From JBCBSZ01 sp039185015 (GTDB taxonomy: Bacteria; Actinomycetota; Acidimicrobiia; Acidimicrobiales; Poriferisodalaceae): a DNA stretch of 24,755 nucleotides. The notes under the pieces are model-generated. The model was not told the origin of the DNA, did no database searches, and saw only the letters and a program-made list of their open reading frames with translations. The stretch covers positions 1-24,755 of the forward strand of contig JBCDAU010000058.1 in the NCBI GenBank assembly GCA_039185015.1. The letters are read 5' to 3'. Position numbers and translations under genes: made by a program. Shown piece by piece: positions 8,563-15,866 of this stretch (positions are counted from its first letter, which is position 1; every line of letters begins with the position of its first letter).

Positions 8563-9228
8563 GTGGCGCAGGAGCAGAACGGCCGGCGGCGTGAGGGGCG
8601 TCCTCGGCGGGGTGAGGAGCTGACGCGACAGGACCTGGGCGCTGCTGCGCTCGCGGTCGTGGCCGAGGTCGGCGCGTCCGCGCTCACCCGGGCCGCAGCA
8701 GCCGAGCGCGCCGGCGTCTCCGTGCGCTCGACCTACCGGCTCGCGCCGGCCATGGACGACCTGGTCGCGGCAGCGGTGACCGAGTGGCAGCGCGCCTGGC
8801 TGCCACCGACCGACACCGGCGACTGGCAGGGCGACCTCACGCGGTGGGCCGAGGAGTGCCTCGCTCACATGCGCGCCTACCCGGGGCTCGTCGCGGCATC
8901 CCTCCGGATGCGGCCGGAGCACGTGGAGGACGCAGCGACGCCGACCGTGATGGGGGCGATCGACCTGTTGGTGCGCGGCGCCGGCCTCGGCGTCGAGGAG
9001 GCAGCAGACGCCTGCGGCGTGCTGAACATGCACTGCTTGGCGTGGGAGCTGACCCTCGACGCGCAGGACAACCTCAGCGACGCCGTCGATCCGAGGATGT
9101 ACGAGCAGCACCTCGAGTTCCGCGACCGCGGCTTCCATCGCGGCCTGCGCTGGCTCATCGCCGGGATCGCCGCCGACGCCGCGTCCGGCGATGGTGACGA
9201 TGCACCGGGGGCCGACACGCCGCCCTGA
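8563..9228 (+). CDS. TetR family transcriptional regulator
   Basis: A 221-residue protein that begins with a basic Arg/Gly-rich arm (NGRRREGRPRRGEELTRQDL) and a helix-turn-helix at residues about 41-62 (LTRAAAAERAGVSVRSTYRL). The long C-terminal helical domain includes TRWAEECLAHMRAYPGLVAASLRM and LAWELTLDAQDN, a TetR-type ligand domain with no recognised specificity. The start is GTG 8563. It is transcribed towards the binding-lipoprotein gene, with a 42-bp gap that contains a perfect palindrome, so it is a candidate repressor of that gene. It is the third TetR gene within 4.5 kb. Confidence 0.88.
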   Translation: MAQEQNGRRREGRPRRGEELTRQDLGAAALAVVAEVGASALTRAAAAERAGVSVRSTYRLAPAMDDLVAAAVTEWQRAWLPPTDTGDWQGDLTRWAEECLAHMRAYPGLVAASLRMRPEHVEDAATPTVMGAIDLLVRGAGLGVEEAADACGVLNMHCLAWELTLDAQDNLSDAVDPRMYEQHLEFRDRGFHRGLRWLIAGIAADAASGDGDDAPGADTPP

Positions 9229-9238
9229 TCCAGGTTGT

Positions 9239-9269
9239 CCGAATACTTCATGTGTGATGAAGTATTCGG
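9239..9269. promoter_or_regulatory. Perfect 13-bp-arm palindrome, probable operator
   Basis: CCGAATACTTCAT (9239-9251) is matched exactly by ATGAAGTATTCGG (9257-9269), with GTGTG between them. The arms are AT-rich compared with the surrounding sequence. The element ends one base before ATG 9271 of the binding lipoprotein gene. It does not resemble the DtxR/IdeR box that I know, and it lacks a T run, so it is not an ordinary terminator. An operator for a dimeric repressor, either the upstream TetR protein or a metal-dependent regulator, is the simplest reading. Confidence 0.6.
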
Positions 9270-9270
9270 C

Positions 9271-10311
9271 ATGCCAAACAGACGCCGGTTGCTCGCCCTG
9301 TTCTCCGTGATGTCGCTCGTGGTGGCGACGTCGTGTGGAAGCGACAGCGACGACGCAGACGACTCCGCCTCGGCAGCGACGGCACCTCCGGCGTCGACGG
9401 CACCTCCGGCGTCGACGACGGCGGTCACCGACGCGACCGATGGATCGGCCGACGGCGCCGGTGACGTCCGGGTCGTGGAGCACGCGCTCGGCACGAGCGA
9501 GGTGCCCGTCGAACCTGAGCGGATCGTGTCGATGGACTCGATCGTGACCCTCGATGCGCTGGTGGCGCTCGACTCGTTCGACGCCGTCGTCGGGCGCATC
9601 GACATCTCCACCGCCGACGATCCCTACTGGCTCGACGTCGACGTCGAGTCGGTCCCACTGCTCGGGACCTTCCCGACGATCAGCATCGAGGAGATCCTGT
9701 CGGTCGATCCCGACCTGGTGGTCGGGTTCCAGATCGCTGTCGAGCTGCTCGACCAGGTGCCCAACGAGGTGGTGCCCCTCGTCGCCGTGGCGCCGACCGA
9801 CGGCATCACCAACCCCCGCTGGCAGGACGTCGTGACCGGTCTCGGCGAGACGTTGGGCAAGGAGACGGAAGCCGACGCGATCATCGCGGACTACGACGCC
9901 GAGCTCGACGCCGTGGTCGCCGGCCTCCCGGACGGCTTCGCGAACCGCACCGTGTTGGTGCTGCTCGGCTCGGCCGGCATGGTGGGCACGGCGATGGGGT
10001 CCAGCGCCGGCCCGGCCGAGGTCTTCGGCCGACTCGGCCTCATCGTCTCCCCTGAGCTCGACGGGCAGGGCGACTTCGTCACCCTCGCAGACGAGCAGGT
10101 CCCCGATCTCCGAGCCGACGCGGTCGTCGTCCTCGACTTCGACGGCGGTGCGACCGACTGGGACGCCGCCCTCGCCGATCTGCCCGCCTACGCGGCGAAC
10201 GAGGCGATCGCCCGCGGCGTGACCGTCGTCGACGGAACGCTCTGGCTGAACTCCGGCCCGATCGGCCAAACCCGGCTGCTCGGCGAGCTCGTGGAGGTCC
10301 TGGCGCCGTGA
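9271..10311 (+). CDS. ABC-type siderophore/metal substrate-binding lipoprotein
   Basis: A 346-residue protein starting at ATG 9271. Residues 1-21 form a lipoprotein signal (PNRRRLLALFSVMSLVVATS) with Cys22 as the lipidation site. A Ser/Thr/Ala/Pro-rich linker (about 23-70) contains a duplicated APPAST unit. The rest fits the FecB/FhuD-type periplasmic-binding fold (PERIVSMDSIVTLDALVALDSFDAVVG, ISIEEILSVDPDLVVGFQ, VLVLLGSAGMVGTAMGSSAGPAEVFGRLGL). It would capture a ferric siderophore, haem or cobalamin at the cell surface. No permease or ATPase gene is near, so it is an orphan receptor. In-frame TTG 9235 and ATG 9250 lie inside the palindrome and would put acidic residues in the signal peptide, so I rejected them. 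The stop overlaps the next gene (GTGA). Confidence 0.88.
   Translation: MPNRRRLLALFSVMSLVVATSCGSDSDDADDSASAATAPPASTAPPASTTAVTDATDGSADGAGDVRVVEHALGTSEVPVEPERIVSMDSIVTLDALVALDSFDAVVGRIDISTADDPYWLDVDVESVPLLGTFPTISIEEILSVDPDLVVGFQIAVELLDQVPNEVVPLVAVAPTDGITNPRWQDVVTGLGETLGKETEADAIIADYDAELDAVVAGLPDGFANRTVLVLLGSAGMVGTAMGSSAGPAEVFGRLGLIVSPELDGQGDFVTLADEQVPDLRADAVVVLDFDGGATDWDAALADLPAYAANEAIARGVTVVDGTLWLNSGPIGQTRLLGELVEVLAP
9381..9416 (+). repeat. Tandem 18-bp duplication inside the lipoprotein linker
   Basis: GGCACCTCCGGCGTCGAC occurs twice in direct succession (9381-9398 and 9399-9416) and encodes the repeated APPAST of the flexible linker. An in-frame slippage duplication; the linker length probably varies between strains. 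Confidence 0.85.
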
Positions 10312-11198
10312 GCGTGTTCGATGCGACCCAGTGGGGCAACGTCGAGCGGGTCGAGGTGCGCGACGGCGTCCGGCTCGCGGTCCGGCGAACCGGACCGACG
10401 GGCGGGCCGCAGCTCCTCGTGCTCGCCGGAGCCGGAGGCAACAGCCGCGAGTTCGCCGCGCTCGTCCGGGCGGTCGGCGAGGAGTGGGACGTCGTCGGCA
10501 TCGACCTTCGCGGGACGGGGGAGTCCGATTGGCAGCCGGCGGACGTCGGCTACTCCCAGCAGCAGTTCCTCGACGATCTCGACGACGTCGTCGCCGCGCT
10601 GGACCTCCGCCCGGTGGCGGCCGTGGGCGTGTCGCTCGGCGGTCTGATGATCATGGGCCTGCACGCGCGCCGGACCGAGCTGTTCGAGCAAGCGGTGCTC
10701 GTCGACATCGGACCGGAGTTCCCCACGCCCGACGACCCGGGGGCGATGGCCGAGCGGATGGCCACGAACGTCCGCCTGCTCGGTTCGGCGTACGCGGACG
10801 AGGCCGGGATCGTCGCGGCGTGGCACGAGGTGCTCGCCGAGGCCTGGCCCTCGGTGCCCGACGACCTGGTCGAGCAGTCGGCGCTCGCCCGCGCCACGAT
10901 CACGCCGGATGGATGGCGCTTCGCCACCGACGTCGAGGGCTACATGACCCGACCGCCGGCGGAGCTTCCTCCCACCGACCACTGGGACGAGTGGCGACGG
11001 CTCGCCGCCGACGTCCCGACCCTGATCATCCGCGGCGAGCTCTCCGACGTGCTCGAGGCGGATGTGGCCAGCCGGATGGCGGCCGGCGGAACGGTCTCGT
11101 TGGTGACCTTCGACGGGGTCGGTCACTGCCCGCCGCTGAACGATCCGGCGGTCGGTGCGGTCATCGTCGACTGGTTGCGCGGGGATCGGTCGGCGTGA
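10308..11198 (+). CDS. Alpha/beta-fold hydrolase
   Basis: A 296-residue cytoplasmic protein with an apparently complete catalytic triad: Ser109 in the nucleophile elbow GVSLGG, Asp247 in RGELSDVL, and His273 in GVGHCPPL. The oxyanion region is LAGAGGNSREF at about 39-49, and DLRGTGESD follows at 66-74. Domain order and length are normal for the family, which includes esterases, haloalkane dehalogenases and C-C hydrolases; the substrate cannot be assigned. GTG 10308 overlaps the stop of the binding-lipoprotein gene (GTGA), so the two are co-translated. A role in processing whatever that receptor delivers is an inference from this coupling. Confidence 0.9.
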   Translation: MSVFDATQWGNVERVEVRDGVRLAVRRTGPTGGPQLLVLAGAGGNSREFAALVRAVGEEWDVVGIDLRGTGESDWQPADVGYSQQQFLDDLDDVVAALDLRPVAAVGVSLGGLMIMGLHARRTELFEQAVLVDIGPEFPTPDDPGAMAERMATNVRLLGSAYADEAGIVAAWHEVLAEAWPSVPDDLVEQSALARATITPDGWRFATDVEGYMTRPPAELPPTDHWDEWRRLAADVPTLIIRGELSDVLEADVASRMAAGGTVSLVTFDGVGHCPPLNDPAVGAVIVDWLRGDRSA

Positions 11199-11217
11199 CC
11201 GGCGATGAGGTCGTGTC

Positions 11218-11679
11218 GTGAGTCCCATCGTGGCCATCGCGCTCATCACGCTCGCAGCGTCGGTGCTCGCCACCCTCATCGTCCTGCTCTCCTGGCGGTT
11301 CCGCCCCGGCGTCTGGGCAGCCGACGTCGGGTTGGAGCCACGGGAACCCGTCGCCGGTGCGGTCGTGTTCGTCGTGCTCGTGCTCGTGCTGCTGGGCGGC
11401 GCGATCGCCGCGTCCGTCGTGGCCATCGACGAGTACGGACTCGTCGGTGCTGCCGTCGCCGGCTGGTCGGTCATGGTGGTCTTCGGTCTCTGGGACTTCC
11501 TCGTCATCGACTGGCTGATCTTCATCGGCCTCCGACCGAGCTGGTTCCACCTCGACGGCATGGAGGAATCGACACACGTCTACGACTGGCGCCACCACGC
11601 CAAGGAGTCGCTGCCCGCGCTCGCCTTCGGGGTGCCGATGGCCGCCGTCTCGACGGGAGCCGCAGCGCTGCTCACCTGA
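11218..11679 (+). CDS. Small integral membrane protein, unknown function
   Basis: A 153-residue protein with about four hydrophobic segments (residues 4-25, 47-70, 76-103 and 133-152). Between segments three and four is a polar, His/Trp-rich loop (RPSWFHLDGMEESTHVYDWRHHAKES). The start is GTG 11218, 19 bp after the hydrolase stop, without a clear ribosome site. I do not recognise the family. The same strand and short gap suggest it is the last gene of the lipoprotein-hydrolase transcript. The iron-storage genes that follow have their own promoter. Confidence 0.75.
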   Translation: MSPIVAIALITLAASVLATLIVLLSWRFRPGVWAADVGLEPREPVAGAVVFVVLVLVLLGGAIAASVVAIDEYGLVGAAVAGWSVMVVFGLWDFLVIDWLIFIGLRPSWFHLDGMEESTHVYDWRHHAKESLPALAFGVPMAAVSTGAAALLT

Positions 11680-11712
11680 CCGCGCCGTGCGCGCCGAGCG
11701 CCACACCTCCGG

Positions 11713-11741
11713 TTGACTGTTCGGGGGTTGTTCGGCATCCT
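11713..11741 (+). promoter_or_regulatory. Promoter of the bfd-bfr pair
   Basis: TTGACT (11713-11718) and CATCCT (11736-11741) are spaced by 17 bp, and the -10 box ends 7 nt before GTG 11749. The match is good enough to propose a leaderless bfd transcript. No iron box is recognisable around it. Confidence 0.55.
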
Positions 11742-11748
11742 TCACGAC

Positions 11749-11928
11749 GTGGTCGTGTGTCACTGCAACGTGGTTCGGGATGGGGAGATCTCCGAGCTGA
11801 TCGCCGGGGGAGCGGCCTCGGTCGAGGAGCTGACCGCCCACTGCGGCGCTGGCGGCCGTTGTGGGTCATGCACCGATGTCCTGGCGCGTATGCTCGACGC
11901 CGTTCAGGCTGGTGATCTCGCCGCCTGA
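11749..11928 (+). CDS. bfd: Bacterioferritin-associated ferredoxin ([2Fe-2S] protein)
   Basis: A 59-residue protein. Cys4 and Cys6 (VVCHCNVV) and Cys38 and Cys41 (GRCGSC) form the typical Bfd CxC...CxxC ligand set for one [2Fe-2S] cluster; Cys32 is extra. Bfd donates electrons to bacterioferritin to reduce and release stored iron. I start at GTG 11749, giving the family-typical MVVCHCN N-terminus; an upstream TTG at 11713 is better explained as the -35 box. The bacterioferritin gene follows after 27 bp, which supports the assignment. The length is slightly below that of E. coli Bfd. Confidence 0.92.
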   Translation: MVVCHCNVVRDGEISELIAGGAASVEELTAHCGAGGRCGSCTDVLARMLDAVQAGDLAA

Positions 11929-11955
11929 TCGAGGCCGACGAGAACGGAGCCAACC

Positions 11956-12432
11956 GTGGAGGGTGACGAGCGCGTCATCGACGTCCTCAACGACGTCCTC
12001 ACCGCAGAGCTGACGGCCATCAACCAGTACTTCGTGCACGCCAAGATGTGCGCCGACTGGGGGTTCGGGAAGCTCGCCGACTACACCCGCGACGAGTCGA
12101 TCGACGAGATGAAGCACGCCGAGTCGCTCATCGATCGCATCCTGTTCCTCGACGGCCACCCGAACCTCCAGCGTCTCGGCACGCTCGCCATCGGCGAGAC
12201 GGTGCCCGAGCAGCTGCAGGCCGACCTCGACCTCGAGTACCGGGCGGTCGAGCGGCTGCGCCAGGGCGTGGTGGCCTGCACCGAGGCCGTCGATCACACG
12301 AGCCGCCAGCTCCTGGAGGACATCCTCGAGTCCGAGGAGGAGCACATCGACTGGCTCGAAGCGCAGCTGTCGCTGATCGCCGACGTCGGCCTCGAGAACT
12401 ACCTCTCCCAGCAGATCAGCACCGAGGACTGA
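11956..12432 (+). CDS. bfr: Bacterioferritin
   Basis: A 158-residue iron-storage protein that assembles as a 24-mer cage and oxidises Fe2+. All ferroxidase ligands occur at the same positions as in E. coli Bfr: Glu18, Glu51, His54, Glu94, Glu127 and His130. The haem-ligating Met52 is also present (ESIDEMKHAE), so this is a haem-binding bacterioferritin rather than a plain ferritin. The start GTG 11956 gives MEGDERVIDVLNDVL, the usual N-terminus, with CGGAG about 8 nt upstream. Pairing with bfd provides both storage and reductive release. Confidence 0.97.
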   Translation: MEGDERVIDVLNDVLTAELTAINQYFVHAKMCADWGFGKLADYTRDESIDEMKHAESLIDRILFLDGHPNLQRLGTLAIGETVPEQLQADLDLEYRAVERLRQGVVACTEAVDHTSRQLLEDILESEEEHIDWLEAQLSLIADVGLENYLSQQISTED

Positions 12433-12487
12433 AGCGGCCGCTCGATCGCAGCGGGATTCGATAGCGGGTCGCGCAGGGTCCGTCGCG

Positions 12488-12493
12488 TAACGT
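12488..12493 (+). promoter_or_regulatory. Putative -10 box for the hypothetical-dapA-rnj operon
   Basis: TAACGT ends 7 nt before ATG 12501, again implying a leaderless mRNA. No clear -35 box is present. A small hairpin (CCGCT/AGCGG, 12438-12454) in the same gap could end the bfr transcript, but it has no T run. Confidence 0.45.
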
Positions 12494-12500
12494 CGACGGG

Positions 12501-13133
12501 ATGGCGCACCCTTCCGACAGCATGACCCACACGCTCCTCGGCCTCCGGCTGAAGGGGTTCGGGGATGCTGCCTCGGTCGCCGACATCATCGGCATCGACG
12601 AGGCCGAGGTCACCGCCAACCTCGAGCAGGCCCAGACCGACGAGCTCGCCATGCTCCGGGAGGGTGGTCAGGTCTCCGGCTGGGCGCTCATGCCGGCCGG
12701 TCGGGCGAAGGGCGAGGAGCTGCTGTCCGCCGAGCTCGACGCCTCGGGCGGCCGCGACGTGGTCCAGGGCGGATACGAGGACTTCCTCGAGCTCAACGGA
12801 CAGATGTTGCAGCTGTGCACCGACTGGCAGGTCATCGAGGGCACCGAGACCCTCAACGACCACGACGACGCCGACTACGACACCAAGGTCATCGCCCGGC
12901 TCGAGGCGCTCGGCAACGAGCTGGCGCCGATCCTCGACGACCTCGCCACCACGCTGGCCCGGTACGGCCGCTACCGGCCCCGCTTCGACGTGGCGCTCGA
13001 GAAGCTCAAGGGTGGCGATCTCGACTACTTCACGAAGCCGATCATCCCGAGCTACCACACGATCTGGTTCGAGCTGCACGAGGACCTGCTCGCCACCCTG
13101 AACATCGACCGAGCTTCCGAAGGGGCGCACTGA
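12501..13133 (+). CDS. Conserved hypothetical protein, winged-helix-like N-terminus
   Basis: A 210-residue soluble, acidic protein. The first 80 residues (SMTHTLLGLRLKGFGDAASVADIIGIDEAEVTANLEQAQ, then GWALMPAGRAKGEELL) have the helix pattern of a MarR-like winged-helix domain: a short helix-turn-helix followed by a beta wing and a helix. The C-terminal part (YEDFLELNGQMLQLCTDWQVI, then LATTLARYGRYRPRFDVAL) is helical with conserved-looking Trp, Tyr and Arg. I do not recognise a named function. Its stop overlaps the dapA start (TGATG), so it is the first gene of the dapA-rnj operon. Similar domains are sometimes found attached to PEP-utilising enzymes, but I cannot confirm that link here. Confidence 0.8.
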   Translation: MAHPSDSMTHTLLGLRLKGFGDAASVADIIGIDEAEVTANLEQAQTDELAMLREGGQVSGWALMPAGRAKGEELLSAELDASGGRDVVQGGYEDFLELNGQMLQLCTDWQVIEGTETLNDHDDADYDTKVIARLEALGNELAPILDDLATTLARYGRYRPRFDVALEKLKGGDLDYFTKPIIPSYHTIWFELHEDLLATLNIDRASEGAH

Positions 13134-14026
13134 TGGCACGATTCGGGCGGGTGCTCACCGCGATGGTGACGCCCTTCGACGACCGAGGCGATCTCGACCT
13201 CGACGCCGCCGTGGCGCTGGCCCGATGGCTGGTCGAGCAGGGCAACGAAGGCCTGGTGGTCACCGGCACTACCGGCGAGAGCCCGACACTGACCCACGAG
13301 GAGGACTACGCCCTCTGGGAGGCGGTCGCCCGTGCGGTCACCGTGCCGGTGATCGCCGGCGCCGGCAACAACGACACCGCCAGCTCGATCGAGCGCACCA
13401 AGGCGGCGGAGTCGGCCGGCGCCGCCGGGATCCTCGCCGTCACGCCGTACTACAACCGGCCGTCGCAGGCCGGGCTCGAGGCCCACTTCGCCGCCATCGC
13501 CGGCGCGACGACGTTGCCGGTGATGCTCTACGACATCCCGTTCCGCACCGGCCGCAAGGTCGAGATGGCGACGATCCTCGGCCTCGCCGAGGCGCACCCC
13601 AACGTCGTCGCCGTGAAGGACGCCGCCGGCGACGTCGCCGAGTCGGCCCGTCTCATCGCTGCCGCGCCCGACGGCTTCGAGCTCTACTCCGGCGAGGACA
13701 AGCTCAACCTGCCGCTGCTCTCGGTCGGTGCCGTCGGCTTCGTCGGGGTCGCCTCCCACTGGACCGCTCCCGAGACCGCAGCGCTCTTCGACGCCTGGGA
13801 GCGGGGCGACGTCGCCGAGGTGCTGCGGATCGACCAGGCCCTGCGTCCGAGCTACGTCTACGAGTCGTCGGATGCGGCGCCGAACCCGGTGCCGACCAAG
13901 GCGATGATGCGCACGCTCGGCCACCCGGTCGGTCAGCCCAGAGCGCCCCTCGGCCCGACCCCGGACGGCCTCGAGGACGAGGCTCGTCGGGTGTACGCGG
14001 AGTTGAAGTCAGCGTCCATCGCGTGA
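13133..14026 (+). CDS. dapA: 4-hydroxy-tetrahydrodipicolinate synthase
   Basis: A 297-residue TIM-barrel aldolase that condenses pyruvate with aspartate semialdehyde, the committed step towards diaminopimelate and lysine. The Schiff-base lysine is Lys162 (VVAVKDA). The proton-relay residues are present as Thr46/Thr47 (GTTGESPTL), Tyr107 (TPYYNRP) and Tyr133 (MLYDIPFRTG). The start ATG 13133 gives the family N-terminus ARFGRVLTAMVTPFD and overlaps the previous stop as TGATG, with AGGGG just upstream. Its stop overlaps the rnj start (GTGA). dapA followed by rnj is a common arrangement in Actinobacteria; the partner dapB is on the opposite strand 11 kb to the left. Confidence 0.97.
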   Translation: MARFGRVLTAMVTPFDDRGDLDLDAAVALARWLVEQGNEGLVVTGTTGESPTLTHEEDYALWEAVARAVTVPVIAGAGNNDTASSIERTKAAESAGAAGILAVTPYYNRPSQAGLEAHFAAIAGATTLPVMLYDIPFRTGRKVEMATILGLAEAHPNVVAVKDAAGDVAESARLIAAAPDGFELYSGEDKLNLPLLSVGAVGFVGVASHWTAPETAALFDAWERGDVAEVLRIDQALRPSYVYESSDAAPNPVPTKAMMRTLGHPVGQPRAPLGPTPDGLEDEARRVYAELKSASIA

Positions 14027-15684
14027 CCGGCACGGTCAGCGTCACCTTCCTCGGCGGACTGGGCGACATCGGCCGCAACTGCGCGGTCCTCGAGCACGCC
14101 GGCCGGATGGTGGTCCTCGACTGCGGCGTGCTCTTCGCCGGCCCCAACGAACCCGGGATCGATGCGGTGCTGCCCGACCTCGGCTGGCTCGAACCACATG
14201 CCGACCAGGTCGAGGCGGTGGTCTTCACCCACGGCCACGAAGACCACATCGGCGCTGCGGTCCACCTCGCCCGCATCGTCGACGCGCCGATGTACGGCTC
14301 GCCGTTCACGCTGGCGCTCGTCCGGCACAAGCTGGAGGAGGCGAGCCTCGGCGGCGGCCGCATCTACCGCGAGGTCCACGACGGCGAGCGCCACCCGGTC
14401 GGGCCGTTCGACGCCGAGTTCATCCCGATCACCCACTCGATCCCGTGGGGGTTCGCCACGGCGTTCCACACACCGCAGGGGATCATCCTCCACTCGGGCG
14501 ACTACAAGCTCGACGCCGACCCGGTCGACGGGCGGATGTCCGATCTCGCTCGGATCGACGAGCTCGCCACCGACCCCGGCATCCGGCTGCTGCTCGCCGA
14601 CTCGACCAACTCGCTCGACGAGGGCGAGAGCGGCGACGAGCGATCGGTCGGCAAGGTGCTCCGCCAGATCGTCGACGAGCGCGAGGACCGGCGCATCGTC
14701 ATGGCCTGCTTCTCGTCCCACATCCACCGGGTGCAGCAGGCGGTCGAGGCAGCGATGGCGAACGACCGGGTGGTCGCCCCGGTCGGCCGGTCGCTGGAGC
14801 GCAACGTCCGCATCGCCCGCGAGTTGGACCTGCTCGACCTGCCCGATGACCACCTCATCACCGCCGAGGAGGTCCACGCCCTGGACCCCGGGCAGGTCAT
14901 GGTGCTCACCACCGGATCCCAGGGCGAGCACCTCGCCGGGCTCGGGCTGATGGCCCGTGGCGAGCATCGGTCGATCTCGCTCGGCGACGACGACACCGTC
15001 GTGTTCTCCTCCACACCGATCCCGGGCAACGAGCACGCCATCGACGCGGTCGTCGACGGACTGGTGCGGCGGGGCGTCGAGATCGTCGATCATCGTCAGC
15101 TGCCGGTGCACGTGTCCGGCCACGCCCGACGAGGCGAGATCCGCACCCTGCTGCGCCATGCCCGGCCGGAGTGGTTCGTGCCGGTGCACGGCGAGTACCG
15201 CCACCTGCTCACCCAGGCCGAGCTGGCTGCCGAGACCGGCGTGGCCGGGGAGAAGGCCGTGGTCGTGACCGACGGCGACCGCGTCGTGCTCGACGACGCC
15301 GGCCTCACCGTCCACCGCGTCGGCGAGGGTGCGTACCGCTACCTGCACGGCGCGCTCGACGACGTCACCGACTCGCTGCTCCAGGAGCGACTGATCCTCG
15401 GGCGCGAGGGCGAGATCACCATCGTCGTCGTGGTCGACGGCGACCGACGTGAGCTGGTCGCTCCGCCGAGGCTCGTGTCGCGAGGCTGGGTCGACCGGTC
15501 GCTGTCGGCCGACGTCGTGCGAGCGTGCGAGACGGAGCTCGCCGCCGAGGTCGAGCGGGTGCTGCACGCCGGCTCCAACGAAGCGGCCGACATCGAGAAG
15601 GTGGCCCGGCGCACCGTCGGCCGCTTCGTGAGCGACCGCACCCGCCGCCGGCCGATGCTCGTCCCGGCGGTGCTGTTCGTCTGA
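14023..15684 (+). CDS. rnj: Ribonuclease J
   Basis: A 553-residue metallo-beta-lactamase/beta-CASP nuclease for 5'-3' exonucleolytic and endonucleolytic RNA processing. The metal motif HGHEDH spans residues 70-75 (His70, His72, Asp74, His75), with further ligands His138 (ITHSIP) and Asp160 (HSGDYKLD). The beta-CASP part contains SGHARRGE (His367) and PVHGEYRH (His389), followed by the C-terminal RNase J domain (about 440-553, ending RRRPMLVPAVLFV). The start GTG 14023 overlaps the dapA stop (GTGA) and yields MTGTVSVTFLGGLGDIGRN, the normal N-terminus without the long basic extension of mycobacterial RNase J. Ribosome coupling to dapA is likely. Confidence 0.96.
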   Translation: MTGTVSVTFLGGLGDIGRNCAVLEHAGRMVVLDCGVLFAGPNEPGIDAVLPDLGWLEPHADQVEAVVFTHGHEDHIGAAVHLARIVDAPMYGSPFTLALVRHKLEEASLGGGRIYREVHDGERHPVGPFDAEFIPITHSIPWGFATAFHTPQGIILHSGDYKLDADPVDGRMSDLARIDELATDPGIRLLLADSTNSLDEGESGDERSVGKVLRQIVDEREDRRIVMACFSSHIHRVQQAVEAAMANDRVVAPVGRSLERNVRIARELDLLDLPDDHLITAEEVHALDPGQVMVLTTGSQGEHLAGLGLMARGEHRSISLGDDDTVVFSSTPIPGNEHAIDAVVDGLVRRGVEIVDHRQLPVHVSGHARRGEIRTLLRHARPEWFVPVHGEYRHLLTQAELAAETGVAGEKAVVVTDGDRVVLDDAGLTVHRVGEGAYRYLHGALDDVTDSLLQERLILGREGEITIVVVVDGDRRELVAPPRLVSRGWVDRSLSADVVRACETELAAEVERVLHAGSNEAADIEKVARRTVGRFVSDRTRRRPMLVPAVLFV

Positions 15685-15692
15685 GTTCTCGG

Positions 15693-15720
15693 CCCGGGCG
15701 GGGCCCCGGAGCCTCGTCCG
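15693..15720 (+). repeat. GC-rich hairpin repeat, copy A
   Basis: First of four copies of a roughly 30-nt element. The stem is GGGCGGGG (15696-15703) with CCTCGTCC (15712-15719), pairable throughout if two G-U pairs are allowed, and the 8-nt loop is CCCCGGAG. It lies 9 nt after the rnj stop and is the most diverged copy on its 3' side. It is also nearly a perfect reverse complement of copy B. Confidence 0.75.
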
Positions 15721-15781
15721 ACTCGAGACCTGCAGCGAGACACTGCCCGGGCCGCAGGCCGTCAGGCCGAGGACACCGGGA

Positions 15782-15812
15782 GGAGGGCGGGGCTCCGGGG
15801 CCCCCGCCCGGG
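15782..15812 (-). repeat. GC-rich hairpin repeat, copy B (inverted)
   Basis: Reading the minus strand, the stem is GGGCGGGG (15809-15802) with CCCCGCCC (15792-15785), perfectly paired, and the loop is GCCCCGGAG. The flanks CCC and TCC are shared with the other copies. It lies 54 bp upstream of the ftsK start. Confidence 0.8.
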
Positions 15813-15850
15813 TATGAACACCGTGCCGCGGTCGGCGCACCCCCCGCTGC

Positions 15851-15856
15851 TACCGT
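15851..15856 (+). promoter_or_regulatory. Putative -10 box of ftsK
   Basis: TACCGT fits TANNNT and ends 10 nt before GTG 15867, so the 5' leader would be only a few bases. No clear -35 box is present. Confidence 0.4.
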
Positions 15857-15866
15857 CCGTGACGTC

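Larger units (their letters stand above)
15693..15812. repeat. 120-bp segment bounded by 21/22-bp inverted repeats
   Basis: Positions 15693-15713 and 15791-15812 are reverse complements apart from one extra G. They enclose 77 bp with no gene. A transcript crossing it could form a 21-bp stem with one bulge. The interior holds CCTGC...GCAGG and another CACTGCCCGGGC, which may be a decayed repeat remnant. It occupies most of the 182-bp gap between rnj and ftsK. Confidence 0.7.

Noticed and set aside
9235..9270. Upstream in-frame starts TTG 9235 and ATG 9250 for the binding lipoprotein
   Set aside because: They would translate the palindrome and add acidic residues before the basic signal-peptide region; ATG 9271 gives a normal lipoprotein signal.
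9257..9310. Seventeen-codon, Cys-containing small frame (MKYSACQTDAGCSPCSP) starting in the palindrome
   Set aside because: It overlaps the lipoprotein signal peptide out of frame, and no clear -10 box has the right spacing. Chance is the simpler explanation.
13225..14022. Extension of RNase J backwards over dapA
   Set aside because: It is an out-of-frame shadow of dapA rich in Arg; the RNase J N-terminus begins at GTG 14023 with a GTGA overlap.
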